Positions 12,448-24,338 of a stretch of 64,000 bases of DNA are shown here, one piece after another. Under the pieces are notes generated by a model. It was given only the letters and a program-made list of their open reading frames with translations, searched no databases and was not told where the DNA came from. The number at the start of each line of letters is the position of its first letter. Position 1 is the stretch's first letter. Source of the stretch: Agapanthus africanus (taxonomy: Eukaryota; Streptophyta; Magnoliopsida; Asparagales; Amaryllidaceae); contig CM057344.1 in the NCBI GenBank assembly GCA_030015575.1, positions 593,720,410-593,784,409 of the forward strand, given 5' to 3'. Made by a program: the position numbers and the translations under genes.

Positions 12448-12740
12448 CCCCGGCCTAGGGTAGGCCGGGGTTTATTGATTGTGGGGATCCGAATCTCCGG
12501 CAGCCGCGGACTAAGCTGCCGTTAATTACCCCTCGCCTTTGGGGCGAGGGAACCTCCGATTAACGGGTTAAACTGGTCATGCGAACTCAATGTGCAGTGT
12601 ACGTGTGTTGTGTTTTGAAAGGGGGGTTTTGGATATATCGGGAGCCACGCAGAGTTTTTACGGGGGTCCCGCTACCCGGATAGCGGGCTGGGGGTCAAGG
12701 GGGCTAGCAGCCCCCTTGCGGGGTGCGGGGCAGCGCCCCG
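12448..12740. repeat. Array of perfect GC hairpins in S1
   Basis: At least six perfect inverted repeats in 293 bp: CCCCGGCCTA/TAGGCCGGGG (12448-12470), CGGCAGC/GCTGCCG (12499-12522), CCCTCGCC/GGCGAGGG (12531-12551), CCCGCTA/TAGCGGG (12668-12687), AAGGGGGCT/AGCCCCCTT (12697-12717) and CGGGGC/GCCCCG (12726-12740). Three of them have 3-base loops. They lie toward the 3' end of the LTR if S1 is minus. Confidence 0.8.
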
Positions 12741-12920
12741 TTAGAAATTTTTTTCTAAGAGGGACAGTGTCGCGGAGTATGTGTATGTGTACATTTATAT
12801 ACATATGTATATATATACATGTAAATATAAGTAAAGGGGAAAAAGACATCCAAAGGATGCGTGGGGCCAGCGTCTAAAGCGCTGTGCGCTAAGGTGCTGT
12901 GCGCTCAGGCGCGCGCGCGC

Positions 12921-13245
12921 CACGTGTCGACACGTGGGCAACTTGCGCATGAGCGCTGCGCGCAGGTGCGCAAGCGCACGCGCCACGTGTCGGCACGTGG
13001 GCGTTTTGCGCAAGAGCGCTGCGCGCAGGTGCGCAAGCGAGCGCGCGCCACGTGTCGGCACGCGGGCGCTTTGCGCACCTGCGCAAGCGCGCAGGTGCGC
13101 AAGCGCGCGCGCGCCACGTGTCGGCACGCGGGCGCTTTGCGCACTTGCGCAAGCGCGCCACGTGTCGGCACGCGGGCGCTTTGCGCACTTGCGCAAGCGC
13201 GCGCCACGTGTCGGCACGCGGGCGCTTTGCGCACTTGCGCTGCGC
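12921..13245. repeat. Six CACGTGTCGgCACG repeat units in S1
   Basis: Units start at 12921, 12984, 13049, 13115, 13159 and 13205, with spacings of 63, 65, 66, 44 and 46. The first unit is a perfect 16-bp palindrome (CACGTGTCGACACGTG); the others decay to CACGTGTCGGCACGYG. The spacers are GCGCAAGCGC-rich. The whole block is very CpG-dense compared with its AT-rich surroundings. CACGTG is the plant G-box core and ACGTGTC is ABRE-like; whether either is bound here is not shown by the sequence. Confidence 0.85.
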
Positions 13246-13969
13246 GCCGGAGAGGACAAGAGGCTTTTAGCCTAAAAAGATTTCTCTGAAGAGAGATCAA
13301 AGAGGAGTTGGACTCCTGAGTGTTTTTTTCTTCTTTCTTGGGGGTTTAGTGAAAGATGTTCTTCTTCTTCCTCCTCTGTTGGCTGGATCTTGATGATCAA
13401 GAGATGTGAGATCTAAAAATCTCTCCTTTCTGAGATCTAATGGTAGATCCAAGTTCCCCTTTGTGGGTTTTGTGGTGGAAAACTATTTAGTTTTGAAAAA
13501 GGAAGAGTAAAACTCTTGATTTAATTCAAAAGAAAGAGGAAGGTTTTTAGAACCTTGGAGAAGGAGCAGGAGGCATAAAGAACCCTAGTTTTTGGGGGAA
13601 TGAAAAGTTGTTTTTTTTTTTATTCATCATCATGTTGCCTTTTATAGGCTTACACATTTACATATAACCCCTTGGGCTTTTCAAAATGGCTTTTTGCCTA
13701 TCACATGGCTTATGTGTCATTTGTTTTTGCACATAAGCCATGAGTTTACAAAAATTTGGCTTTATGCCCATTTTGCATACAAAAATCATGCACAAAAATT
13801 ACATAAAAATTATTTGTTACATGATTTTTGTTGTTGGCATGGAGGGGGCTGGCCGCGGCCTTGACTTGGGCATGGGCCCGCTTGCCCTGGGCTTGGGCCC
13901 ACCTGCCTTGGGGTTGACCTTGACTTTGACTCGGTCAACGGGGGTGTAAATTTTTACCCCAACATTGGG

Positions 13970-15966
13970 TTGCCTCCAAGAGAGGTATATTTATGCTAAC
14001 CTGCTTAAATAACTCCACAATCTTCTCCACTTGTGCAGTTGGTTTATTGGGACTCAACCTGTTTGGAAATGGAGCATTTTGAAAATTTGTTGAGTCAAAT
14101 GTCTGTGGAGTAGAATGTGGAGTAGGAACGGATCCCAGTGTGGGTCCGTTCGGACTAGAAGAAGAAGAGCTTTTTGAAGAATGGAGAATAGGCTCTAGCA
14201 GAGGAAATGAGGGTGAAAAAGAAGGAGGAGAAGGAGGAGAAGAAGGAGAAGATGACGATGAAGCAGAAGAGGAAGAAGAAGAAGAAGAACCACCGGCGGG
14301 GATGTCATCACTAGTACCCACATTATTCTGCAACACTCTTCCGGATCTCAACGTGGTCACCGCATTTACATTGTGATTGTGATATGCGTTTTGTGTGTGA
14401 CCGGGATTTGGCAATGGTTGAAATGGAAGCTTTCCCTTTTCTCTCTCGCTCAACGCAGCAGTTAATTGTGCAATTTGTGCCTCAATAGATTTGATACTTT
14501 GATCGTGTGAAGCATTGTTATGCATCAAAGATTGAACATAATTTTCAAATCTTGCTACGGATTCTGTAGATTGCTTGAGAAATGCATCTAGACTTTTTTT
14601 TAGCGAGATAACCTTATCATCATTTGGTTGAACCAAATTGTTCGTTTGATTTGTATAAGGTTGTTGTTGGAAAGGTTGCTGGTTTTGAGTTTGTGAAGGT
14701 GCTTGTTGTTGTTGTGGAGGAGGAGGTCTTTGAAAATTGTTATTTCCTTGGAATTGTTGATTTTGGTTCCAAGCGAAATTTGGGTGACTCCTCCACCCCG
14801 GATTGTATGTCGAAGAGTACGGATCGTTTCTTTGTCGTTGCTGAAATGCAGCATTGACTTGATCCTGTCCTTGAGTAGATGCATTATAAGGACACTCTTC
14901 GGTTAGATGCGATGGATCCGTACAACAAGCACAAACAGTTCGTGGAGGCATAACAGGGGCAGGAGAAGGCGATGAGATTTTGGTCTCAATGGCTTCTAGC
15001 TTTTTCATAAGTGCGGCCATCTCGGCCTTCATAGCAATCGACATATCTACTTGATGTATGCCTTCCCTAGATTTACCACTAGAAGAAGATGATGTGGTCT
15101 TGGTACTCTCCCACTGAATTGTTTGCTCACTAAGATCCTCAAGAAACTGCCATGCTTCGTCACTAGACTTAGAGAGAAAATGACCTTGATATATGGTTTC
15201 TAGCAACTGCTTCGTTGCCGAGTTCAATCCCTTGTATAATGTTTGGCAAAGTTGCCAACTTTCGATCCCATGATGAGGGCATTGAACGAGTAGGTCTTTA
15301 AATCTCTCGAAGCACTTCCAAAATGGTTCGGAAGGAAGCTGTGAAAATTGTATAATCTCGTTACGGATTCTAGCAGTTTTGTGATGAGGATAGAACTTTT
15401 TTCAGAAAAGCTTTCACAAACTCGTCCTAATTTCTAATGGAATGTGATGCGGTGCTGTATAGCCACTTCTCGGCTAGGTCACATAAGGTAAAAGGAATGA
15501 CCCTTAGCCTTATAGCGTCATCACTTAATTGGGTCGTTTTCATCATAGCGCACACATTTTGGAATTTATTGATAAAGATATATGCATCTTCGGATTCCAA
15601 ACCATTAAATTTTGGCAGCATATTGATGAAATGTGGTTTTATTTCAAAATTGTCCCCATTTGCCGGTGGGGGTGAAAGACAGGTAGGTAAAGAAGTGCGG
15701 ACGGGGTAGAAAAGATCCTGGAGCGCGACTCATGCGGGCGCTACAAAAGGCTGAAGATTCGGGTTATTCGCACCTAACGGAGGTGGAATCATTCCCGTCG
15801 GTAAGGCTTTGTTAGGGTTGGATCCCGACATACCTTCGAAAGAAGAATTTGAAGGTGGAGGTAAGGAAATGGAGGGAATTTCGACTTCGGTGTCGAAAGG
15901 TTCGTCGGTCGGTACCAACGAAACACGGACTAATCGGGCGTTAGTATCCCTAGTCCAAACTGACAT
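13970..15966 (-). pseudogene. Athila-like gag, broken
   Basis: Gag on the minus strand starting near 15966 (MSVWTRDTNARLV). The retrotransposon-Gag block is at 15621-15427 (MLPKFNGLESEDAYIF through DLAEKWLY), followed after a frameshift by the segment from 15227 that includes the conserved LLETIYQGHFLSKSSDEAW stretch. A zinc knuckle C-x2-C-x4-H-x4-C (CACCTDPSHLTEEC) lies near 14890-14935. A Gln/Asn/Pro-rich stretch and a Ser-run encoded by a GAA/GAG microsatellite (minus strand Ser codons, about 14230-14290) follow. Breaks: a stop near 15730, altered frame between 15427 and 15227, and S1 at the C-terminal side. Gag forms the virus-like particle in this family. Confidence 0.75.
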
Positions 15967-16167
15967 ACACTAAGGGGTAGTGTAGTCAGAAAAAATAAAA
16001 GACAGAATGTGGAGGTAAGAAAACGTCAATGAGAAGAAATGGTGGAAGTGAGGTGCAAGTTTCCTTTAGCGACAAGTTGCAAGTTTTGAAAAGATTTTTC
16101 TTTTTTTTTTATGTGAGAGTTTTGCAAAGAGATTTTTGAAAAGAGACTTATGACACAAATGTATCAA
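15967..16167 (-). other. Athila-like leader, part next to gag
   Basis: Non-coding, AT-rich sequence between the gag start and the C3 insertion. It continues on the other side of C3 at 26555. Confidence 0.55.
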
Positions 16168-16172
16168 CTACA

Positions 16173-18383
16173 TGTAGGGTTCCTAGGCACTCTCAAGAGG
16201 TCTCACAAGGCATCAACCATGCCAATTTCAAAATTTAACGGTGCCGAGAAACCCTAATACGGATCATTGGCTGGATGTTTAGGCGACAAAGCAAACTAGT
16301 TAACACTTAACTATAAGAATACGGAAATACAACCTTTGTAGATCCGGTCCTCCACCTCCATGGCTCCGTGATGAGGTCCTCTCCGCTGTCCAAATCAAAT
16401 CCCGGGCTCTAGCGTCAGATTTATCGGAGAAAGAGCGGGCTAGGTCATCGACGACGTGCCGAAGATGATCTACGTCGAGGCATCGCTAGATCAAGCTCCA
16501 ACTTCACCAAGTCTAGAAAACTTGTGAAGGAAACACACTCTACTACTTGGCAAGAGGTAGAGGATGAAGAAATAGGAAGTGGGTAGACTTTAGAATTGGA
16601 TTTCTCACTCATTTTCATCAATCACCATTGATGAAGAAAGGTTTTCTTCAATGAAGAAGATGAAGAAGAAGAATCTAGTATTATGATAAGATAATTAAAA
16701 TGAAAAGAAAAATGAATCCTTATCATAATTCCAACCATAGTTAGGTGTAGAGAATAGACTAGGGTTAGTGAATGGTTAGGTTAAGGAGATGAAGACAAAA
16801 TGGTCAAAGTTGAATGAAGCTTCAAGAAACTTCATGAATCAATGCAACCATTTTGTTTTCTTCTCTCTTTATTAATCCAAAATAAATAGATAAATTAATG
16901 GATAAATAAATAAAAACCTAACCATATACTTAACCATAGGTTTAATTCTTTACACTTAACCAAAGCAAACATGTATCATCAAACATGATACAATCAATTG
17001 CACAAAAAGTATATCACATATACAATGTGCACATCCGAGTGAGAATATCCATTTAAAGTGAACCAATACTAGTTAATGTAAAGTAATATATCAAATATAT
17101 AATTATACATTAAATCATTAAATCAACACTTGATTCAATCATCCGGTCATGTCGAACATAACCGACTAGTATTCAATGTATCGACTTATCGAATCAACGC
17201 TTGAATCGATAACTAGGTTATATCGCATACAACCATTCGATACATTCATCGCGAGAATGGAATACGGTATCACATACACGCATTATTCTCGGTCCCGCAC
17301 ATATCTCATATGCGCTCCTATTTCGTTTCGCTTGAGCCAGGAAACCTCTGTGTAGGACTCTAAAGACTCGTCAATACGCCGACAGCAGGTGATGATCATA
17401 TCAATCACCCACAAGCCGCAAGCGGTCTGCCAAACGTAACGGCCACCCGGGTATTGAGCGATCAGAAGATCGACGAGCAAGCCCGCTCACACTCCAGTAA
17501 ATCCAACCAGTAACACTACCGTACAGTCCGGTCTGATCGTCTGATATGTCGCATATCTTGCCTAGGGGTGGTAAACGTCAGACCCCAATAGCTCGATAAG
17601 TCGTGTCGATATGAGGTCTATAACAATTCGAGAAACTACAGGTAACACTTACCAGTAAATCTCAGCAACCCTGGCCAGGGATTTCCTGTTATAGCCAATC
17701 GAACACAGCGCAACATCAACCCCCTATACCGGGAGAGACGAATCCCCTCCTATCGCTCATTGCCTCCATGTGACTCGGGACTGTACCCAAAAACCACCGT
17801 TTTGCACGCCCTCTTGGACGTGGTAAGATGGAAATCAAAGCACAGTGGGAACCACACAAGACTCTATGACGATCTCGGGTCAACAGACTACTCTGTACCA
17901 GTGTCACCAGAGAACTGCCATCTGACGTAAGGTATAATACCATCTGGAAGTTCTCGGCGAGTCCGTCCAGTGTACCCGGTCTCTACTGAGCACCCGTATA
18001 TCATCTCTGATGTCAAACACCGATGGATATGGGATCATCCATCGCCCATCTGTATGGGTCGAGAAGGTATACGCTAGTCTACTCTGGTATATCGATGCCC
18101 CGTCTCGATACACCCACGACTAGGGACTTTGAAGGATGTACTTATGGACTACCATGTCCCCACTAGTATGATCCGCATCATAGTCCAGGTAGTCAAGTAC
18201 AGATCCTAAGGGCTTTACCAACATGTAATAGGGAGACAATCAGTGTACACGTTAAGGTAAAGAGTAACCAGATAGCATACTATCATGTCGAGCAAGAAAG
18301 TCCTCCCTATATATGTCCAAGCATCCACTACAATATACATCCTATGTATAGTAATGGCCTCTAGGGCATACATATAACTAACA
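16173..18383 (-). repeat. C3 3' LTR
   Basis: 2211 bp, TGTAGGG..AACTAACA as read on the plus strand. Almost identical to 24339-26549 and an inverse match to the C2 LTR family. ORFs at 17283-18113 recur in the other LTR copy and are not genes. Confidence 0.92.
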
Positions 18384-18398
18384 ATCTCCCACTTGCAC
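18384..18398 (-). other. C3 polypurine tract
   Basis: On the minus strand GTGCAAGTGGGAGAT directly precedes the 3' LTR. The same tract sits at 49175-49189 (C1) and 60166-60180 (C2). Confidence 0.85.
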
Positions 18399-21160
18399 TA
18401 GGGCCATCTGATAGCAGTGGTTGTAGTATCTCATACTCAACCATCCCATAAAAGTCTCTCTCTGGGAACAGGCCTATGTGAGTGGATCCGCTGTGTTGTC
18501 CTCTGAGTCTACTCTCCTAACCTCGATCCCTTGGAGATCAAGCATCTCCATGATCAGGTGACACTGCCTTAGAATATGTCTGGATCACTGATGGGACCGG
18601 CGTTCCTTGGCATAAGCCATAACTCCATTGTCTCACAATGGTAGGAACGTAGTTCATCTCATGAACCTGTATACACCCAAACAGCCTCTTTGGTAGCATC
18701 TTAAGTAGCGATGTATCCTGCCTTTATCGTCTAGTATGTCACGGTATCTAGCTTGGAACTCTTCCAACATACCGTCCCTTTACTGAGGGTAAAGACAATG
18801 CCTGTGACTGACACTCAGTCGTCATCATCACCCTGGAACCATTCCAGTGATTCTCCCCAGGGTCGATTGATACCGTCTCACTACAACTAGTGAGAATCCT
18901 AACATCCATTTAGATCTATCTCATAGATCCAAAACCTAGGATTTAGGAGGTATCATTTTGATCCTATATGGAGAATTATGGTGATATGCGGAGATTGACC
19001 GAGCGTAGCATAGGAAACTCCTTCCCCATCAAGAGTATGTTATCCACGTACTCTACGAGGATCATCACCATACTCCCTACTACCTTTTTGTATACACAAG
19101 GTTCATCTACCATTTTGATGATGTCAACTTCTTTGACTAATTCATCAAAACAGACGTTCCAACTCCGCGATGTCTGCTTTATCCTATAAAGCATCTTGCA
19201 CACGTTTCCGCTGCTCTCACTGTCTACGAAGCCATCCGGCTGTGTACATATAGACACACTCTTCTAAAACATCATTTAGAAAAGCAGTCATGACACCCAA
19301 CCGCCAGATATCGTAGTCATGGTATGTAGCCGTGGCAAGTAGGAACTGGATGGACTTAAGCATAGCTACTTGAAAAGGTTTCATCATTATCCACACCTGG
19401 TCGATGACGAAAGGCTTTAACAAGTCTAGCTTTGAAAGTCTCAACTTTTCCATCTACACCAAGTAATCTTCTCAAGATATACTTGCTCCTGATGGGGATT
19501 TAACCCTTCAGATATAGCAACCAAAGTCCATACTTTGTTGGTGTATAAGGATTCCATCTCAGATCACTAAGCATCCAGCCATTCTTACAGAGTCCCACTC
19601 CTGATGGCCAGTTCGAAACTAGTTGGGTCATCATCTCATGATGCAATCCTCGCTCCCACTGTCATAGAGAAACCGAAATACCTCTCAGGTGGGTGAGGAA
19701 CCCTACTAGATCGGCGGAGAGGCTGAGGTTCGTTGGAATCTACTGAATCCTTTGGTTCTATCAAATCATCAGCTGCAGTTTGTATAGCTGGAACCTTTCC
19801 AGTTCTACATTACAGACCTTGCCTCGAGCTTGTCCGGATTTTGCTTTTAGACATAGGCCGGACAACCCCAAATCTTAACTAACTTAAGAGATGGGCTCTT
19901 CCCTTATCATATCAAATATGAAGTGGTAGGCAACTGATTTGATTCGAACCCTATTCAATAGGTATGCAGCTTCTCAAGTGTATAACTCCCAAAAGGAAAC
20001 AGGTGACTCAGTAGTACTCATCATAGAGCACACCATATCATATAGGGTGTGATTGCTCCGCCCCGATACACCATCGTGCTATGGTGTATTCGGAGGAGTA
20101 ATGCTGAGAGAGAATCTCATTCTCCTTTAGAATAGTCCAGGATTTCCGTGCTCAAGTATTCTCCTCCTTAATCTCATTAAAGGACATAATACTTATATCC
20201 GTGTTTTGGTTCTCTACTTCTAGCTTATATTCTGTGAATATCTCAAAAGGTTCAGACTCATGTTTCAACAGGAACATATGACTGAATCTTGAGAGATTAT
20301 CAGAGAATATAATGAAGTATAAAGAACCGGTCTTGGCATGTGTAGACAGGGGACCTACATACATCAACATGTATCATCCCAAGAGTTCATTAACTCTTTC
20401 TCTGTTTCCAGTAAACGGAGCTATGGTCATCTTATCTTTGTGACATGACTAGCGAGTTTCACAAGATGTAAATTCAAACTGATTTAAATATGCATCTACA
20501 TGTAACTGTAGCCAGTCGGGTCGCATAGATATGACCTAGTCTACAATGCCTTAAGAAGGATTCGTTCATTTCTGAACTTATCCTCTTGTGTGTGTTCCGT
20601 ATACTAAGAACTGTAGTTTGATTTAGAACATTAATGCTTTTAGATAACGTGCCTGAACCGATCAACTTTTGATATAGGAAATGTTCAAAACATTATCCAA
20701 CAATACAAAATTTTATCATTTCTTTACTAATAAAGAGACTGATATGATTTTGTATATCAGGTTCGGTATCTAATAACATTCGTTCAGAATCAATGTATTG
20801 ATAATACAGGGTGACAGTGACCAACAGACTTGGCTGCAACACTTGCCCCGTTTTCTGCCTCATGAAACTTATCACCCGTTCTCAGTTCTCTACCTTTCTG
20901 TAGCCCTATGTAACAGATTACATATCTGGGATCCTGATCTGGTATCACATACCCAGGACGTAAAGGATACTGAGAAACAGTTCTCTGTAATGAACACACC
21001 CGAAGATGATGCATCAGCATGCACTCTCTTCATTTGGGCGGCACGGGAATTCTGGTAATCCCCAATTTCCTGCTCTGTCTTATAACAATTATAAGTTGGA
21101 GCGGGACCAACGTTCCCCAGCTCAGTATAACAAGCGGGTTCGGTCAATATTTCCGTATTA
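18399..21160 (-). pseudogene. C3 pol relic (protease, integrase, RT)
   Basis: Collinear with C2 pol but broken throughout. Recognisable blocks on the minus strand: a protease with the active-site triad damaged (DTRSGS in place of DTGSGS, about 21147-20890); the pre-integrase HCRLGH block at 20665-20474, with the downstream zinc cysteines lost; an integrase piece at 20370-20152 in which the first catalytic block is altered; and RT pieces at 19453-19217 and 19257-18976, where the YVDD active site reads YVDN. RNase H (18400-18960) is hardly recognisable. No functional enzyme could be made from this copy. Confidence 0.8.
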
Positions 21161-21634
21161 TTATCTTGATTAAGGCGTGATATGGTCGCTACCTGGAGAG
21201 AGAGAGAGAAGAAAACACTCAGCGTGCGCTCTGCAAGAAAAGATTGGTTATTATTTTATCTAATTAGGATGGCTCCCACTGCTTTTTATCAAATCTTCCT
21301 TCAAACCCTAAAAGGAAAGACTAGCCGGGATTAATTACACACTACAAGTTCGCCAATCTTTCAGCCAGGCCAGTGTCGGTACTTTGAGGGAGGTCCCCCG
21401 TGCTTTCGCACGAACCTAATTAATGTAAACCTCGTTTTCCCAGAGGCGTAACCCCGTTAACACCTTTCTAGACACCTACTTGATCGGCTAATTGTAATGT
21501 ATAAAACTCTCCCAGGAGTAACTCTTACTCGCAGCGGGTATCGGGATCCAACTATCTCATAGAAGGTATGCAATCTCATTGCAAATTTCAACACTTGAAA
21601 TTCCCGATAATATTTTGCCCCTAGCACCCTATGA

Positions 21635-21832
21635 CCTTGACGGAGGTCAACAAACCATAGGCTACTAGTCAAGTTCAACCCGTCATTTCTTGATCGAATT
21701 AAACCCACCCGCACGACCCTTGACGGAGGTCAACAAGGCCGCACGACTACCCTAATCCAATCTGCATCATATGCATAAGCAGATAAATACTAGTTAGCTA
21801 CCGCACACTACGCCTTGACGGAGGTCAACAAA
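21635..21832 (-). repeat. C3 leader triple repeat
   Basis: Three copies of CCTTGACGGAGGTCAACAA (plus-strand reading) start at 21635, 21718 and 21813, so the spacings are 83 and 95. C1 and C2 carry the same trio at mirrored spacing in their own orientation. Confidence 0.8.
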
Positions 21833-21974
21833 CGTAGCACGAATACTAAATAGGACTTATCTGAAATGACGGAGGGCTACGACAGGTTTTTCTGAAAACC
21901 TATTGCGTAATGAACTTGATATCGTTGTAGAATCAAATGATTTTAAAATGGAGTGCTTTTGAGGTTTTTCTAGT

Positions 21975-22215
21975 TTTGCTAAAGGAGTCACTCCCGGTGA
22001 AGGGATCGTCGGTCCTTTCCTCGTCGAATGAGGTGCGGGATATATCATATATATCTCTGTGCAAAGCAGAACTTTTAAAAGCAATCAAAAGACAAACCGA
22101 GTGTGTAGCATCTGCCAGTTATTGCTAAAAGAGTCACTCCCGGTGAACGGATCTCGGTCCTTTCCTTATCGAATAAGGTGCAGGATATATCATATATACC
22201 GCTGTGCAAAGCAAG
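21975..22215 (-). repeat. C3 leader twin repeat
   Basis: Two copies of an approximately 95-nt unit (21975-22069 and 22121-22215). Each contains GAGTCACTCCCGGTGAA, a TCGAATaAGGTGC-type block, a GATATATCATATATA palindrome-like stretch and GTGCAAAGCA. The same twin occurs in C1 and C2. Confidence 0.8.
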
Positions 22216-22383
22216 AACTGTAGCTACCTGTTTTATTTTGAAATTCGATTCTACAACATCTTAGGTTTCTTTTATTTCATTAATCACATTAATGAAGTCC
22301 CATCATTTAAGTACCTAAACATCACAGATAAATACGACGTACACTTATGCCATCCGCATTCGCCTCGATGTCCCCTCATGCAC

Positions 22384-22404
22384 CGTTAGGTTAGGTAACT
22401 AACG
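22384..22404 (-). other. C3 leader CGTTAG/CTAACG hairpin
   Basis: CGTTAG (22384-22389) pairs with CTAACG (22399-22404) across a 9-base loop. It is next to the GCATTCG block and is present in the same context in C1 (44980-45000) and C2 (55675-55695). Confidence 0.6.
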
Positions 22405-24324
22405 GCAGAGCGGGGCAGGGCTAGCGCGGGTGTAAAACATAAGTAACATCTATATAATATATCATATATACTATATACTATATCTATCATAGAACATCAC
22501 ATGATCACATTACAGATATCGCAGCAGAAGAAACATATGAAACATTGGATATACTAGGACGTCCGTGTTTTCAATACGAGCCAGTATAAAACACGGATTC
22601 CACGGTCGCGATGAATAGCCAAACCCACACCCCTAGACCCCTACGAGAGCGGCAAGCAACCCTACCAATTCTAGAGTTAGGAGACCCGGACTCGACTCCT
22701 CGAGTTGGTCTCCCACTGGACCCCAGAACCCGGTTACTTGTGCTCCCCTCCTTGGGTCTATCCTAGTGCGGAAAAGTAAATAATATACAAAGGGTGACAT
22801 CTTCCGCAACCTGGAAGTTCCCCAATAAAAGAATATTACATACAGATTTTTTACATGAATGAAAATGAAAAACACTCATCTCACATAAAAACCCCCGGCT
22901 ATTCAAACACGACGATCCAATATAACATATCCAGCAACACATAACATCACATGTCATCAACGTAAGTAAATATGTCCATCCCAATTGTCGTTGACATATA
23001 GCAACGAAACCGGCGATATCACATATTACACTTACGGTCACAGAAAAGAAAGTGTAAAACTACAACAGTTGGAATCCGCAACCTACATAGACATCGCATG
23101 CCTAATTAAATGAATTCCTTAGACATCGCATGCCTAACAATTATAAACCCCGCATTTTAGTCTCAAAATCGAAAACACTTTTCAATATAAAGTCGGCCAA
23201 TTCAACAGGATTCCCGACAATTTGATCGAATGCTCGTCGCAAACTTCAGTAGACGGCCGCACCCCTAATACCGTCGACGAAGTGCACCAAGGCGGAACAC
23301 CGCTACCGCGAGCACCCGAACGGATGCTTTCGGCGACGGGGTTCTCCTACAGTCACTTGGTCGGGGTTATGGAGTGAGGCTATCTATTAGGTTTACCCGG
23401 CGAGTATCCGCGTACACTACGTGATTGCGACGGACTTTTGATCACATCAAAATTCCGTGGCAACCGATCAAGTGAGACTAAACTGCTATGTTTATAACAT
23501 TCATTCAGTTATCTCATAACTTCTTGTGAATTCCAATTATTGTATCCCATTCCAGATAATTAGAAAATGTTAAACTTTTCGATTGAACATTCGAACACCC
23601 AAGTTTTCCCGATACAGATCAACACATGAAACAAGTCTAACAACATTCAGTTCGTGCCTCAGTACCAACGGTCCAGCCGTAGAAGGGTCAAGCCAACGCC
23701 TCACATGTGGCACGCCGTACTGCCCCAAACCCGAAGGTTCAAAGGGCAGTTCAAGACGGTCACATAATCGAGTTAAGGTTTGTTGTCTTCTAGAGGGTCC
23801 ATCGAGTTACTTGCACTACTTAGAACGTCTTTAAACTACGGAAAAATCCAACACTTGGAAATTTCCCGACAGGGGAAAAAGTGGGTATTTATATCCGGTC
23901 GAACTTTTTAACATATTCTAAAATTATCCGGAAAGCCACATAGACAAAATCTGATACTCCGATCGAAACACCGAATCCCCAAAACAACCCAGAAAATAAA
24001 ACTCTGGAATAAATATTAAATTATTCCCAGGAAAACCAGCACTGACTATTATTGATTATGGTGCAAATTTCGATGAGCAATACGACAAAACAGCCGCGGA
24101 TCCGCCGCACAAGCCATGATCGTGCCGCGGATCCGCGGCGTAATGATGGAATTAGGTCATCAAAATTCACCGTAACTCTTAGATATCCCTGCTGATTTTT
24201 TTGCATATTTTTAATGTTGAAAAATCCCAGATTTTAGAAAAAGGACAGAGAGCATGTTTGGAATTGGGTTTCGGGTTCGTTCGGACTTCAAATTGCATCT
24301 AGACTTCGCCTAAGGCTCTAGCTA
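22405..24324 (-). other. C3 5' leader, no gag ORF
   Basis: Region between the primer site and the repeat cluster. No Gag-like frame is visible on either strand. It is collinear with 54081-55670 of C2, for example in the stretch with GGCACGCCGTACTGCCCC (23708-23725). The GC hairpin described separately lies at 24093-24139. Confidence 0.6.
24093..24139 (-). other. C3 leader paired GC palindrome
   Basis: GCCGCGGATCCGCCGC (24093-24108) and the perfect palindrome GCCGCGGATCCGCGGC (24124-24139) are separated by 15 bases. They start about 186 nt downstream of the primer site in element orientation. Confidence 0.8.
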
Positions 24325-24337
24325 GGCTCTGATACCA
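24325..24337 (-). other. C3 primer binding site
   Basis: Reverse complement of TGGTATCAGAGCC, one base from the LTR start at 24339. It fixes the minus orientation. Confidence 0.9.
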
Positions 24338-24338
24338 C

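Larger units (their letters stand above)
12379..13964 (-). mobile_element. S1: solo LTR, 1586 bp
   Basis: Flanked by a perfect target duplication TTGGG (12374-12378 and 13965-13969) with TG..CA termini (TGTAGGGTG and TACCCCAACA). No primer site, gag or pol lies inside, so it is a solo LTR or a very short non-autonomous element. Orientation is inferred as minus from CCTATAAAAGGC on that strand (about 13633-13646). Short ORFs on both strands between 12590 and 13300 follow the repeat units and are not genes. The LTR carries a hairpin array (12448-12740) and six CACGTGTCG repeats (12921-13245). It interrupts the Athila-like gag-protease frame exactly, without loss of coding bases. Confidence 0.85.

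Noticed and set aside
12795..13300. Overlapping ORFs of 70-154 codons on both strands
   Set aside because: They follow the CACGTGTCG repeat units in S1. The products are Ala/Arg/Cys-rich repeats that appear in several frames because the DNA repeat is GC-rich and stop-poor.
12379..13964. S1 as a DNA transposon with inverted termini
   Set aside because: The ends pair only imperfectly beyond TGT..ACA, no transposase is present, and 5-bp TSD, TATA box and TG..CA ends fit a solo LTR better.
17283..18113. ORFs repeated at 25449-26279, and similar ones at 42253-43048, 49726-50472, 51851-52626 and 60221-60966
   Set aside because: All lie inside LTRs and recur only because LTRs are repeated; no known domain and no consistent codon pattern.
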